In this document: one piece after another, positions 23,632 to 31,859 of the stretch
Numbering within the stretch: the first letter of the stretch is position 1
How the letters are laid out: every line of letters begins with the position of its first letter
Assembly: GCA_017433125.1 (NCBI GenBank)
Contig: JAFRHT010000028.1
Location: forward strand, 1-38,216
Direction: 5' to 3'
Source: Solobacterium sp.
Lineage (GTDB): Bacteria > Bacillota_I > Bacilli_A > Erysipelotrichales > Erysipelotrichaceae
Length of the DNA stretch: 38,216 nt
The notes under the pieces: model-generated
What the model saw: the letters and a program-made list of their open reading frames with translations, nothing else
The model's database searches: none
Told to the model about the DNA's origin: nothing
Program-made: the position numbers and the translations under genes

Positions 23632-24630
23632 ATGAAGTATCAGAAACTCGGAAAAACTGACCTCAACGTTTCCGTGGTATCATTCGGCGCCTGGGGCATC
23701 GGCGGCGGCATTGTCTGGCCGGACATGAATCTCGGTGTGGAAAATGTTAAGTCCCTGCTGGATGAAGCCAAGGATCTCGGCATCAACTACATTGATACGG
23801 CTCCTGTCTACGGTACTTCCGTATCCGAAAAGCTGCTTGGCGAAGCCCTGAAGGGACGCCGGGATGACTTCATCCTGCAGACCAAGTGCTCGCTGAACTG
23901 GCGCGGCGACGGCGGCAACTTCCACTATTCCAGAGACGGTGTCACCGTCAATAATGACACCAGTGCCAGAGCGGTCAAGCAGGACGTCGAGGACTCCCTG
24001 CTTCGTCTGCAGACTGACTACATCGATTCCATCGTTGTCCACTATGTATGCAAGAGCTGGCCGGTCGAAGAGACCATGGGCGCCCTGCAGGACCTGATCA
24101 AGGAAGGCAAGATCCGCGCTGTCTGCCTCTCGAACTCCCAGCCGGCGGATCTGGAAGAATATGAAAAGTATGGCCATGTCGCTGCCGTTCAGGAATTCTT
24201 CAGCCTGCTGTCCCCGTTCCATGGCTATGACTACTTCGAAAACTGCACAAAGTACGGGACAACCTTCCAGGTTTACGGATCGCTGGAAGAAGGCTTCCTG
24301 ACTGATCCGAAGTTTGTCGACAAGACCTTCCCGAAGGGTGATGTCCGCGGCAAGCTCCCGTGGATCGAGGAACCGATCAAGGGAGCCATCCATACACTGT
24401 TCGACGAAACCCTGACCCCGTTAACCGAAAAGTACAACTGCTCCTATGCCAACCTGATCCAGGCCTGGACGCTGAAGCAATATCCGAACCTGAACCTGCT
24501 GACCGGGTTCCGGCGGGCGGAAACCATGCGGGATACCGTCAAGTGCTTCGACATTGACCTGAGTGACGAAGACTGCAAGCTCATGAGCGAGAAGGCAGCC
24601 CCGGCCCAGGTTCCTGTCCTCGACAAATAA
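23632..24630 (+). CDS. Aldo/keto reductase
   Basis: The 332-residue protein is a (beta/alpha)8 NADPH-dependent reductase. The catalytic aspartate and tyrosine lie in YIDTAPVYGTSVSEKLLG, the lysine in FILQTKC and the histidine in SIVVHYV; the cofactor-binding end (NLLTGFRRAETMRDTV) is intact. It resembles the subgroup of YhdN/general stress AKRs; the substrate is unknown. AAGGAGGATCATC precedes ATG, and codon use is of the highly expressed type. It stands alone between its promoter and a terminator. Confidence 0.93.
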   Translation: MKYQKLGKTDLNVSVVSFGAWGIGGGIVWPDMNLGVENVKSLLDEAKDLGINYIDTAPVYGTSVSEKLLGEALKGRRDDFILQTKCSLNWRGDGGNFHYSRDGVTVNNDTSARAVKQDVEDSLLRLQTDYIDSIVVHYVCKSWPVEETMGALQDLIKEGKIRAVCLSNSQPADLEEYEKYGHVAAVQEFFSLLSPFHGYDYFENCTKYGTTFQVYGSLEEGFLTDPKFVDKTFPKGDVRGKLPWIEEPIKGAIHTLFDETLTPLTEKYNCSYANLIQAWTLKQYPNLNLLTGFRRAETMRDTVKCFDIDLSDEDCKLMSEKAAPAQVPVLDK

Positions 24631-24641
24631 TCATTCCCGAA

Positions 24642-24674
24642 GAAAAATGACCGGTACATGCCGGTCATTTTTTT
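24642..24674. terminator. Bidirectional terminator after the aldo/keto reductase
   Basis: AAATGACCGG and CCGGTCATTT pair around TACATG, with T runs on both strands. It overlaps the last codons of the convergent flavodoxin-like gene. Confidence 0.85.
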
Positions 24675-26017
24675 CTGGCTTTTTCAATGACTGCCCGGTA
24701 TGGCATCAGCATCCCTTCGGTCATGCTGACGCCGCTCTTTTTCTGCAGCGCCGGGCTGTTCATCAGCGCTGACACCAAGTACATGCCGGCCACCCGGGCC
24801 GGATGCTTCTGGGGGAAGTCGTAGAAACCGTGTTCCTTATAGAACCGGTGGTCTTCCTTCATCAGTCCCTGCATCTGCCAGATCAGGTCCCGGAAGATTT
24901 TCATCCCGCCGACCCCGTAGAAATCCGCCGGCTGTCCGTAATGGTTTTCCCGGGCATATTCCAGGGTCCTGGCCAGCTGTTCGAGCGCGGTATCCGGATC
25001 GTGTTCATCCGTAACGATGCCGGCGGGATAATTCCCGCCGACCTGGGCCCGGGCGTGCATGACCGTACGCAGGTTTTCCTCGGCGGCAAGGCTGCCGGAA
25101 ACCAGGTAGCCGACCGGCTTGCCCATGGTCACTGTCCGGTGCCCGTTGCAGAACTGGCGGTCATCATATGTCTTGAAGATGCTGCCCATGCTGTGATCCC
25201 TGACCGTGAAGGCATAGACGATGACATCAGCGCTGTTGATATGCTCCCGCAGATACGTATCGAACCCGTCGCGGTGGAAGCACTTGCCGTCGGAAGCACA
25301 GCGGAAACAGCCGATACAGCCGCCCGCAAAGGGAAAATCGTGCAGATTGACCAGTTCACAGTCCATGTTCAGGACACTGACAAACCGCCGGATCATGGCC
25401 TGCAGGTACGGGTTGGGATGTTCACTGTCATCATCATAGACCAGGGCTGCCCGGCCTCTTTTTTTCATCATGTTCAGGCACGGGGCCGAAGCCTTATGGC
25501 GCACACTGCTGCCGGCATGGATCACCGGGTCCTGCGCGTAGCCGTTTTCCATCTGCCACAGGACAAAGCGGAAAAAGGACACAGCTTCCTGCTGTCCTTT
25601 CTCATGAAGCAGGTCCTCCATGTCTGCCGACAGGCCGCCGGCATACTTCAGGCCGAGGTCCGCGCAGTTGTCAATGATGAACTGATGGGCTGTGACATCA
25701 TAGAAATGCTTGGAAGTCGTGATCTGGGCCGCGTACCGGCCGCGGACATCGACCTGGTTTTCCTTCATCAGTTCGATAAACCGGTGGAGCTGGGCCGGCA
25801 CCAGGAAAGTATAAACCGGATAACAGAAGAGGATCAGGTCCGCTTCCTGCAGGGCTTTGGCATAAGGGCTGAAGTCCCGCTCGATTTTCCTGATTTCCCG
25901 TCCGACGTGACAGATCTCCATATCCCCTGTGAGACCGCATGCCTGCAGGTAATGCACCGTCTGCAGGGTAATGCTGTCGGGACCGGCCGGGGAGCCGTTA
26001 AGTACCAGTATTTTCAT
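24665..26017 (-). CDS. Tandem flavodoxin-fold NAD(P)H-dependent oxidoreductase with cysteine motif
   Basis: The 450-residue protein seems to hold two flavodoxin-like domains. The first (1 to about 160) begins KILVLNGSPAGPDS, the FMN phosphate loop, and has LFCYPVYTFLVPAQL. The second (about 188-330) begins RAALVYDDDSEHPNPYLQAM and contains GCIGCFRC...KC (Cys 234, 237, 240, 246), the cysteine arrangement of iron-sulphur flavoproteins, followed by ADVIVYAFTVRDHSMGSIFK. A C-terminal helical tail of about 100 residues is unassigned. It probably transfers electrons from NAD(P)H through FMN; no partner is encoded beside it. Confidence 0.78.
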   Translation of the reverse strand: MKILVLNGSPAGPDSITLQTVHYLQACGLTGDMEICHVGREIRKIERDFSPYAKALQEADLILFCYPVYTFLVPAQLHRFIELMKENQVDVRGRYAAQITTSKHFYDVTAHQFIIDNCADLGLKYAGGLSADMEDLLHEKGQQEAVSFFRFVLWQMENGYAQDPVIHAGSSVRHKASAPCLNMMKKRGRAALVYDDDSEHPNPYLQAMIRRFVSVLNMDCELVNLHDFPFAGGCIGCFRCASDGKCFHRDGFDTYLREHINSADVIVYAFTVRDHSMGSIFKTYDDRQFCNGHRTVTMGKPVGYLVSGSLAAEENLRTVMHARAQVGGNYPAGIVTDEHDPDTALEQLARTLEYARENHYGQPADFYGVGGMKIFRDLIWQMQGLMKEDHRFYKEHGFYDFPQKHPARVAGMYLVSALMNSPALQKKSGVSMTEGMLMPYRAVIEKARKK

Positions 26018-26057
26018 ATGTGCCTCCGTTGTCTGCTATCAGTCTATCATCCGGAAC

Positions 26058-26087
26058 GGAAAAAGGTACACCCTTTCGGGTGTACCC
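26058..26087 (-). terminator. Terminator of the PPi-phosphofructokinase gene
   Basis: On the minus strand GGTACACCC and GGGTGTACC pair around GAAA and run into TTTTT. Confidence 0.88.
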
Positions 26088-26103
26088 TGATGACTGCGGT
26101 GAA

Positions 26104-27309
26104 TCAGCGCATGTAGTATGGTGTTACGTATGCCGGCAGGCCATCCTTCATGATGATGTCCGGGGTGCCTTCGATCAGCGGCCGCAGATAGCTGTAGCCT
26201 TCTTCCGTGATACCCTTCATATCCGGCAGGATCCATTCCTTCGGGAAGTTCTTGACGAAGTTGGCAACCTTGTCGGCGTCGATAGCGAAGTATTCGACAT
26301 CATACTTCTCCCCGTCCTTGCGGCGGATCCCGACCATCTTGCCGGTGAAGACGCCGTCAGCGGAACGCATATGCGCGGACATGCCGAGGTTGAAGGATTC
26401 GGTCACGTCAACCAGGGACTGTTCACTGGCGTGGCAGCGCTGGGCTGTGGAGAGATCCTGCACCTTGCAGCGGCTGGCTGTGTTGGTGGTCAGAATCATG
26501 TTCTCAAGCGCCTTGCCGGCCCCGCCGAGAACTGCGTGGCCGAAGCCGTCATTCTTGGCTTCGCCCGCGGCGATGTATGTACCGTCAGCGTAGTGCGCGC
26601 CTTCCGAAACAACGATATAGCACTTGTTCTTTTCAGCGATGCATTCGTCAACCCGCTTCAGGAATGCTTCCTTGTCGAAGTCCATTTCCGGCAGGATCAG
26701 GATATCCACATGTCCGGACAGGCACGCGCTGGCCGCCAGCCAGCCGGCATCCCGGCCCATGGTTTCAAGAATGAAGACTTCCTGACGGGTATAGACGTTG
26801 ACATCCAGCCAGGTCTGCAGCGCTGTTGTCGCAATGAACTTGGCAGCGGACGCAAAACCCGGGCAGTGGTCTGTTTCCATCAGGTCATTGTCAACGGTCT
26901 TCGGGCAGCCGACAAACCTTCTGCCGGTAATGCCATGATTGCGGGCATATTCGCTCAAAGCCGCAACCGTATCCATCGAGTCGTTGCCACCGGTGTAGAA
27001 CAGTGTTTCGACATCGTATTTCTCCATGATTTTGATCAGCTTTTCGAAGTCTGCCACATTATCCCGCTTGAGCTTGTAACGGCAGGAACCCAGAGCCGAA
27101 GACGGTGTCTGCCGGAGAATCCGGTTTTCTTCCTCACTCATGTATGTCAGATCATAGAAGCGTTCATTCAGAATCCCTTCAATACCATTCAGACCGCCCA
27201 GCACCTTGTCATAGACCGGGTTCATCTGATTTGCCCGGACGATGCCGGCGATAGTTGCGTTGATAACCGAAGTCGGGCCTCCGGACTGTGCAACAATGCA
27301 GTTTGCCAT
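26104..27309 (-). CDS. pfp: Pyrophosphate-dependent 6-phosphofructokinase
   Basis: The 401-residue enzyme phosphorylates fructose 6-phosphate in glycolysis, most likely with PPi. The phosphate-donor loop is GGNDSMDT (107-114): ATP enzymes have GGDGS, and an acidic residue in place of the second glycine marks PPi-dependent ones. PKTVDND (136-142) with Lys also fits the PPi type. The sugar-phosphate site ETMGRDAGW is intact. AGGAGG precedes ATG and an extended -10 lies in the 52-base gap after the ABC-F gene. A terminator follows. Donor specificity is inferred from motifs only. Confidence 0.92.
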   Translation of the reverse strand: MANCIVAQSGGPTSVINATIAGIVRANQMNPVYDKVLGGLNGIEGILNERFYDLTYMSEEENRILRQTPSSALGSCRYKLKRDNVADFEKLIKIMEKYDVETLFYTGGNDSMDTVAALSEYARNHGITGRRFVGCPKTVDNDLMETDHCPGFASAAKFIATTALQTWLDVNVYTRQEVFILETMGRDAGWLAASACLSGHVDILILPEMDFDKEAFLKRVDECIAEKNKCYIVVSEGAHYADGTYIAAGEAKNDGFGHAVLGGAGKALENMILTTNTASRCKVQDLSTAQRCHASEQSLVDVTESFNLGMSAHMRSADGVFTGKMVGIRRKDGEKYDVEYFAIDADKVANFVKNFPKEWILPDMKGITEEGYSYLRPLIEGTPDIIMKDGLPAYVTPYYMR

Positions 27310-27339
27310 AATTAAAATCCTCCTGTATATGCTTTTATC

Positions 27340-27348
27340 ATTATAGCA
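27340..27348 (-). promoter_or_regulatory. Extended -10 promoter of the PPi-phosphofructokinase gene
   Basis: TGCTATAAT on the minus strand, 30 bases before the start codon. Confidence 0.65.
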
Positions 27349-27361
27349 GTTTCAGACGCGC

Positions 27362-29221
27362 TTAACTGCTCAGTTTTTCCCACTCGTCATAGAGATGCGC
27401 CAGCTCGTTGTGAATCTCATCAATCCGCTCGTCCAGCTGGTTCATCTTCTGATAATCCTGATAGTATTCCGGTTCGAACCGCAGGGCCCGCATGTCTTCC
27501 AGTTCGGTTTCCTTCTCCGTAATTTCCTTTTCCAGCCGGGCAATCATGCGCCGCTGTGACTCAGGAGAGAGCCGCTTTTCCCTGACTTCGGCAGCCGGCG
27601 CGGCAGCCGCTGCCGGAACGGCAGGTTCCCGCTCACTCTGCCGGTCAGCCATGTATTCCGTGTAGGTCATGGGTATATACCGGGCCCCGGTTTCATCGAT
27701 AAACAGCAGGGCCGTGGCCAGCTGGCTGATGAAATACCGGTCATGGGATACAAACAGAATGGTTCCGCTGAAGGATCTCAGGGCATCTTCCAGAGCTTCC
27801 TTGCCGGGAATGTCGAGGTGGTTGGTCGGTTCATCCAGGATCAGGAAATTGGCATGCTGAAGCAGCAGCCGGGCCAGGGCCAGACGTACTTTTTCACCGC
27901 CGGACAGCACATCCACGGTCTTGAACACATCGTCGGCCGAGAACAGGAACTGCCCCAGCACCGAACGGATGGTGGTGCGGTCCAGGTCCGGATATTCGTC
28001 CCACAGTTCCTCCAGCACGGTTTTGCCGGAAGAGAACTGGGCCAGCTGCTGATCAAAATAGCCCGTTTCGATCTGGTGTCCGTACAGCATACTGCCGCCC
28101 AGAGGGGGAAGAAGCCGCATCAGGGTCTTCACCAGGGTGGATTTGCCGGTGCCGTTGGGCCCGATAATGGCCACCCGGTCTCCCCGGCGCAGTTCCATCG
28201 TCACGGTGCAGAGCGGACGGTCATAGCCAACCGCAAGCCGGTCTGTTTCCAGCACCCGTTCCCCGCCCTTGATCCGCGGGGTAAAGACCGCATGGAATGT
28301 CCGGTCATCCGCCGCTTTGACCGGATCGATCTTCTCCATCCGGTCCAGATATTTGATCTTGGACTGGGCAAAGGCTGCTTTGTTCTTCTTGTAGCGGAAT
28401 TTTTCAATCAGCGCTTCCAGCCGCTCGATATCCTTCTGCTGGCGGTTATAGGCTGCCTGCTGGCGTTCCAGGCTGTTCTGCTTCTGCTGCACATAGGATG
28501 TATAGTTGCCGGTATAGCGGGTCATCTTCCCGTATTCCAGATCATAGACAACATCGACAACCCGGTCCAGGAACATCCGGTCGTGGGAGACAATAACGAC
28601 AGCTTTGGGATAGTTCTTCACATAGCCTTCCAGCCATTCGATGGTCTCCAGATCCAGGTGGTTGGTCGGCTCATCCAGCACCAGGATATCCGGTTTGGAC
28701 AGCAGCAGCCGGACAAACGCGATCCGGGTCTTCTGTCCGCCGGAAAACTCCCCGATCCTCCGTTTCAGGTCTTCCGGTCCGAACCCGAAACGGGTAAACA
28801 CCGTCCGCATTTCCGTATCCCAGTTATAGCCGTTAAGCGCCTCGAATTTCTCCTGCGCTTCGGCATACCGGTTCAGCAGTTTTTCGCTGACCTCACCCTG
28901 CATCTGCGCTTCCATCTCCTGCATCTGCCGCTGCAGCGCAAAAACCGGCGCGAACACCTTCATCAGTTCCTGTTCCACCGTGCTGCCATCGTCCTCCAGC
29001 ACTTTCTGGGCCAGATAGCCGATCGTGGTGCCGTTGACCATGGACACATTGCCACGGTCAAAGGCATATTCACCGCACATGCAGCGCAGAAAAGTCGTCT
29101 TGCCGCAGCCATTGCGGCCGACGATGGTTATCTTTTCATTTGACTTGATCTCAAACTGTACATCTTCGAAGACGGCGTCAGCGCCGAAGTACTTGGATCC
29201 ATGACTGACCTGATAGAGCAT
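27362..29221 (-). CDS. ABC-F family ribosome-associated ATPase
   Basis: The 619-residue protein has two ATPase domains and no membrane segment. Domain 1: Walker A VGRNGCGKTT, signature FSGGQKTRIAF and ILVLDEPTNHLDLETIEWLE. Domain 2: IIGPNGTGKST, LSGGEKVRLALA and FLILDEPTNHLDI. The charged interdomain linker (about 240-310) and a C-terminal coiled coil (about 555-619), preceded by an Ala/Pro-rich stretch, give a YdiF/Uup-like layout. ABC-F proteins act on the ribosome, in translation or sometimes antibiotic protection. ATG at 29221 is chosen because MLYQVSHGSKYFG is the family start. No ribosome binding site is visible, and the -10 is eight bases upstream. Confidence 0.92.
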   Translation of the reverse strand: MLYQVSHGSKYFGADAVFEDVQFEIKSNEKITIVGRNGCGKTTFLRCMCGEYAFDRGNVSMVNGTTIGYLAQKVLEDDGSTVEQELMKVFAPVFALQRQMQEMEAQMQGEVSEKLLNRYAEAQEKFEALNGYNWDTEMRTVFTRFGFGPEDLKRRIGEFSGGQKTRIAFVRLLLSKPDILVLDEPTNHLDLETIEWLEGYVKNYPKAVVIVSHDRMFLDRVVDVVYDLEYGKMTRYTGNYTSYVQQKQNSLERQQAAYNRQQKDIERLEALIEKFRYKKNKAAFAQSKIKYLDRMEKIDPVKAADDRTFHAVFTPRIKGGERVLETDRLAVGYDRPLCTVTMELRRGDRVAIIGPNGTGKSTLVKTLMRLLPPLGGSMLYGHQIETGYFDQQLAQFSSGKTVLEELWDEYPDLDRTTIRSVLGQFLFSADDVFKTVDVLSGGEKVRLALARLLLQHANFLILDEPTNHLDIPGKEALEDALRSFSGTILFVSHDRYFISQLATALLFIDETGARYIPMTYTEYMADRQSEREPAVPAAAAAPAAEVREKRLSPESQRRMIARLEKEITEKETELEDMRALRFEPEYYQDYQKMNQLDERIDEIHNELAHLYDEWEKLSS

Positions 29222-29229
29222 ACGATGAT

Positions 29230-29235
29230 ATTGTA
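29230..29235 (-). promoter_or_regulatory. Promoter -10 of the ABC-F gene, predicting a nearly leaderless mRNA
   Basis: TACAAT on the minus strand ends eight bases before the ATG. The -35 region is only T-rich. Confidence 0.4.
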
Positions 29236-29242
29236 TCTGATT

Positions 29243-29275
29243 TGGCAAAAAAGAAAACAGCCTTTGCAGGCTGTG
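29243..29275 (-). terminator. Terminator of the rex/AsnRS-like operon
   Basis: On the minus strand CAGCCT and AGGCTG pair around GCAA, followed by TTTTCTTTTTT. Confidence 0.8.
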
Positions 29276-29278
29276 ATA

Positions 29279-30145
29279 TCACGCATCGTACAGACACGCC
29301 AGCAGATCATCCAGTGACAGGGTAATCAGCGTATAGGCATATTCCCCCGCTTCCGGACTGATGCAGGTTCCGGCAAATGCCCGGCCCTCCAGCTGCAGGG
29401 CAAAGCGGGCGCCGTTCACCTGCTTCTGCCACGTCAGGAGCGGCTGATCCCCGGCAGATTCAACGGTCTGCTTCCGCTCGATCACGGTTTCCAGCAGCTG
29501 TCTGAGCCGCCGCATGCGGCCGTTCCGGTTCAGGCACTGCATCTCGGTCTGACAGTTCTCCAGCACATAGGAAACACAGAACTTGGCCAGGTCCTCGAGC
29601 AGATCCATGCCGTCATCCTCATCCGCAAAGGCCATTGCCGTCTGCAGATACCACCGGCCGTCCTCCGGCAGAACCGCATAGACATCCCGGAAATTCATGG
29701 TCAGAATCCCGGCATTCTCCAGCAGGCTGTCATACAGCATGAAGCCCTGGCTCTGAAAGAATTCATGTACCGCCATGAACAGGCTCGAACGGATCCGGCG
29801 CCGGCTGATCTCACGGTCTCCGGCAAACTGCTCCGGGCGCCCCTTCGCCTCACAGGTAACTTCTGACGCGTCCACAAAGAAACGGCCGTCCTTCCCGGTT
29901 TCACAATACCGCCCGACAACAGAAACTGCCGCTCCGGCTGCGGGACAGGCACTGCCCGCCGGCATGCGCACTTCCGCAAAGCCGAGGCAGGTACCGTCAC
30001 TGATTTCGGCAATCACAAAACCATCTTCCTGCCGGCAGGTTCTGATCCATCCCTGCAGAAAAACCGTATCAATCTGGTCCTTTTCCATATCCGAACCGCT
30101 GCGGAACAGATCAAACAATTCCCTCACTGTGATCTCAATAGCCAT
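29279..30145 (-). CDS. Degenerate asparaginyl-tRNA synthetase-derived protein, probably without aminoacylation activity
   Basis: The 288-residue protein is a shortened relative of AsnRS (normally about 460). An N-terminal OB-fold of the anticodon-binding type (about 24-100: VFLQGWIRTCRQEDGFVIAE) is followed by a motif-1-like helix (RRRIRSSLFMAVHEFFQSQG, 115-134) but without its invariant proline. The AsnRS segment after motif 2 is recognisable (AMAFADEDDGMDLLEDLAKF, 170-189), whereas the motif 2 FRxE region and about 40 residues before it are deleted, and motif 3 (GxGxGxxR) is absent. It follows rex by 20 bases with GGAGGAAGCGTT before ATG, and a terminator follows. The open frame and good signals argue for a working gene with a new role, such as RNA binding. 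Confidence 0.72.
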   Translation of the reverse strand: MAIEITVRELFDLFRSGSDMEKDQIDTVFLQGWIRTCRQEDGFVIAEISDGTCLGFAEVRMPAGSACPAAGAAVSVVGRYCETGKDGRFFVDASEVTCEAKGRPEQFAGDREISRRRIRSSLFMAVHEFFQSQGFMLYDSLLENAGILTMNFRDVYAVLPEDGRWYLQTAMAFADEDDGMDLLEDLAKFCVSYVLENCQTEMQCLNRNGRMRRLRQLLETVIERKQTVESAGDQPLLTWQKQVNGARFALQLEGRAFAGTCISPEAGEYAYTLITLSLDDLLACLYDA

Positions 30146-30165
30146 AACGCTTCCTCCGGATGCTG

Positions 30166-30789
30166 TTATTTCTGCATCGAATTGGCTTCAAAAACAAGTT
30201 CCTGAATACTTGAGACAACATCGATTTCCTTGACATGCACACCTTCCGGCACAGAGAAATGCTCAGAAGTGAAATCAACAATCCCATTAATGCCGTTGGC
30301 GATCAGAAGATCCACCGTTTCCTGCACATCCCTGGAGATGCACAGGATGGCAATCCGGCAGCTCTCCGGTTTTTTCCCGGCAATGTCCCGCAGATCATAG
30401 ACCGGCACACAGGCATCCTTCACCTTCTCCGGTTCCAGGTCAAAAGCACATTCGATCTCTCCGACAACGTGGTCCCAGTTATTGTAATTCAGCAGGGCTT
30501 TACCGAGATTCCCGCAGCCGACCAGGATGATTTTCTCCTGGAAATTCATCCCGAGTTCATTGGAAAAAATCCGGATAATCGTGTCAACATCATATCCGTA
30601 TCCCTGTTTGCCGAGACTCCCCAGGAAACTGAAATCCCTTCTGATGGTTGTCGGCTCAATGGAAACATATTCTGCCAGTTCCTTTGACATAATCCTTGTT
30701 TTCCCGCCGGCCCGCAGTTTCCGAAGTGCTTTCAGATATACAGGATATCTGTGCAGTGTTGCTTTCGGTACCTGTTTCTTATTACTCAT
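30166..30789 (-). CDS. rex: Redox-sensing transcriptional repressor Rex
   Basis: The 207-residue repressor senses the NADH/NAD+ ratio. An N-terminal winged helix (about 10-75: ATLHRYPVYLKALRKL, ELAEYVSIEPTTIRRDFSFL, then a GKQGYGYDV wing) is followed by a Rossmann domain with VGCGNLGKAL (GxGxxG) and a C-terminal domain-swap helix (SIQELVFEANS). In fermenters Rex represses NADH-reoxidising genes when NADH is low. It has its own promoter downstream of tsaD and is co-transcribed with the AsnRS-like gene. Confidence 0.95.
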   Translation of the reverse strand: MSNKKQVPKATLHRYPVYLKALRKLRAGGKTRIMSKELAEYVSIEPTTIRRDFSFLGSLGKQGYGYDVDTIIRIFSNELGMNFQEKIILVGCGNLGKALLNYNNWDHVVGEIECAFDLEPEKVKDACVPVYDLRDIAGKKPESCRIAILCISRDVQETVDLLIANGINGIVDFTSEHFSVPEGVHVKEIDVVSSIQELVFEANSMQK

Positions 30790-30811
30790 ATGAATATCCC
30801 TACCTTGATCA

Positions 30812-30841
30812 ATTATATAATCAAATCTTCAGCAATGTGAA
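30812..30841 (-). promoter_or_regulatory. Promoter of rex
   Basis: On the minus strand -35 TTCACA, 18 bases, -10 TATAAT. TTGAT...ATCAA flanks the -10 as an inverted repeat. The -35 overlaps a sequence resembling a Rex half site. Confidence 0.65.
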
Positions 30842-30845
30842 ATTT

Positions 30846-31859
30846 TCAGGATTTTTCACCAGGCATTTCCAGAGCGGGATCCGCTGCCGCGGAAAGATCG
30901 CCGGTCAGTCCGTGCTTCCAGGCAACGGTACCGGCCGCACCGATCATGGCCGCATTGTCGGTGCAGCACCACATCGGCGGAATGACCAGTTCGGTATCCG
31001 GATAAGCTGCCATCTCTTCCGTAATCATCTGCCGCAGACGGGAGTTGGCAGCCACACCGCCGGCGAGCACCAGCATTGCCGGTTTGTACTCCTCCACAGC
31101 CTTCAGCGTCCTGCTGATCAGCTGACGCAGGGCAGTCTCCTGGAATGAGCAGGCCAGATCCTCCGCCTTCACTTCATTGCCATGCCGGCGTTCCCGGTCA
31201 ACCAGCTGCAGGACGGCCGTCTTGAGACCGGAAAAGGAAAAATCCAGTTCCCCGGCCGCTTTCGGCTGCGGCAGCCTGTAGAGCGGCTGTCCGGTTTTGG
31301 CCATCCGGTCAATCACCGGCCCGCCCGGATAGCCCAGATCCAGCACCCTTGCCACTTTGTCATAGGCTTCTCCGATCGCGTCATCCATGGTTGATCCGAG
31401 TACTTCAAAAGACCAGTCATCCTTCATCCTGACCAGTTCGGTATGCCCGCCCGATACCACCAGGGCCAGCAGCGGGAACTTCAGGTCCGTCACAAAGGCA
31501 TTGGCATAGATATGCCCGGTCAGGTGATGCACCGGCACCAGCGGCTTGTGAAATGTCCAGGCCAGGGTCTTCGCCGCCTGCACGCCGACATGCAGGGATC
31601 CGATCAGTCCGGGCCCCCGGGTATAGGCAATGGCATCGATATCAGCCATCGTGACGCCGGCTTTGCGGACCGCTTCCGAAATCACCGCGGAAATATTCTC
31701 CACATGGATCCGGCTCGCCACTTCCGGCACCACGCCGCCGTACAGCGTATGTACATTGATCTGACTGGAAACAATGTTTGAAAGAATCTCATTGCCGTCC
31801 TTCACCACGGCGCAGGCTGTCTCATCACAGCTTGTTTCAATCGCCAGTATCATCGTCAT
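30846..31859 (-). CDS. tsaD: tRNA N6-adenosine threonylcarbamoyltransferase TsaD
   Basis: The 337-residue enzyme transfers threonylcarbamoyl to A37 of ANN-decoding tRNAs (t6A) in complex with TsaB and TsaE. The ASKHA fold is seen in ILAIETSCDETACAVV, the iron-binding HHLTGH (HxxxH) and the phosphate motif VVSGGHTELV; the second half has FSFSGLKTAV and LAGGVAANSRLR, and the C-terminal CTDNAAMIGAAG. GGGAGG precedes ATG at 31859. It overlaps rimI by 23 bases, the last gene of tsaE-tsaB-rimI-tsaD. Confidence 0.97.
   Translation of the reverse strand: MTMILAIETSCDETACAVVKDGNEILSNIVSSQINVHTLYGGVVPEVASRIHVENISAVISEAVRKAGVTMADIDAIAYTRGPGLIGSLHVGVQAAKTLAWTFHKPLVPVHHLTGHIYANAFVTDLKFPLLALVVSGGHTELVRMKDDWSFEVLGSTMDDAIGEAYDKVARVLDLGYPGGPVIDRMAKTGQPLYRLPQPKAAGELDFSFSGLKTAVLQLVDRERRHGNEVKAEDLACSFQETALRQLISRTLKAVEEYKPAMLVLAGGVAANSRLRQMITEEMAAYPDTELVIPPMWCCTDNAAMIGAAGTVAWKHGLTGDLSAAADPALEMPGEKS

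Noticed and set aside
24803-26116. 437-codon plus-strand frame opposite the flavodoxin-like gene
   Set aside because: Antisense shadow; no ribosome binding site or promoter, and the opposite strand has a clear FMN loop.
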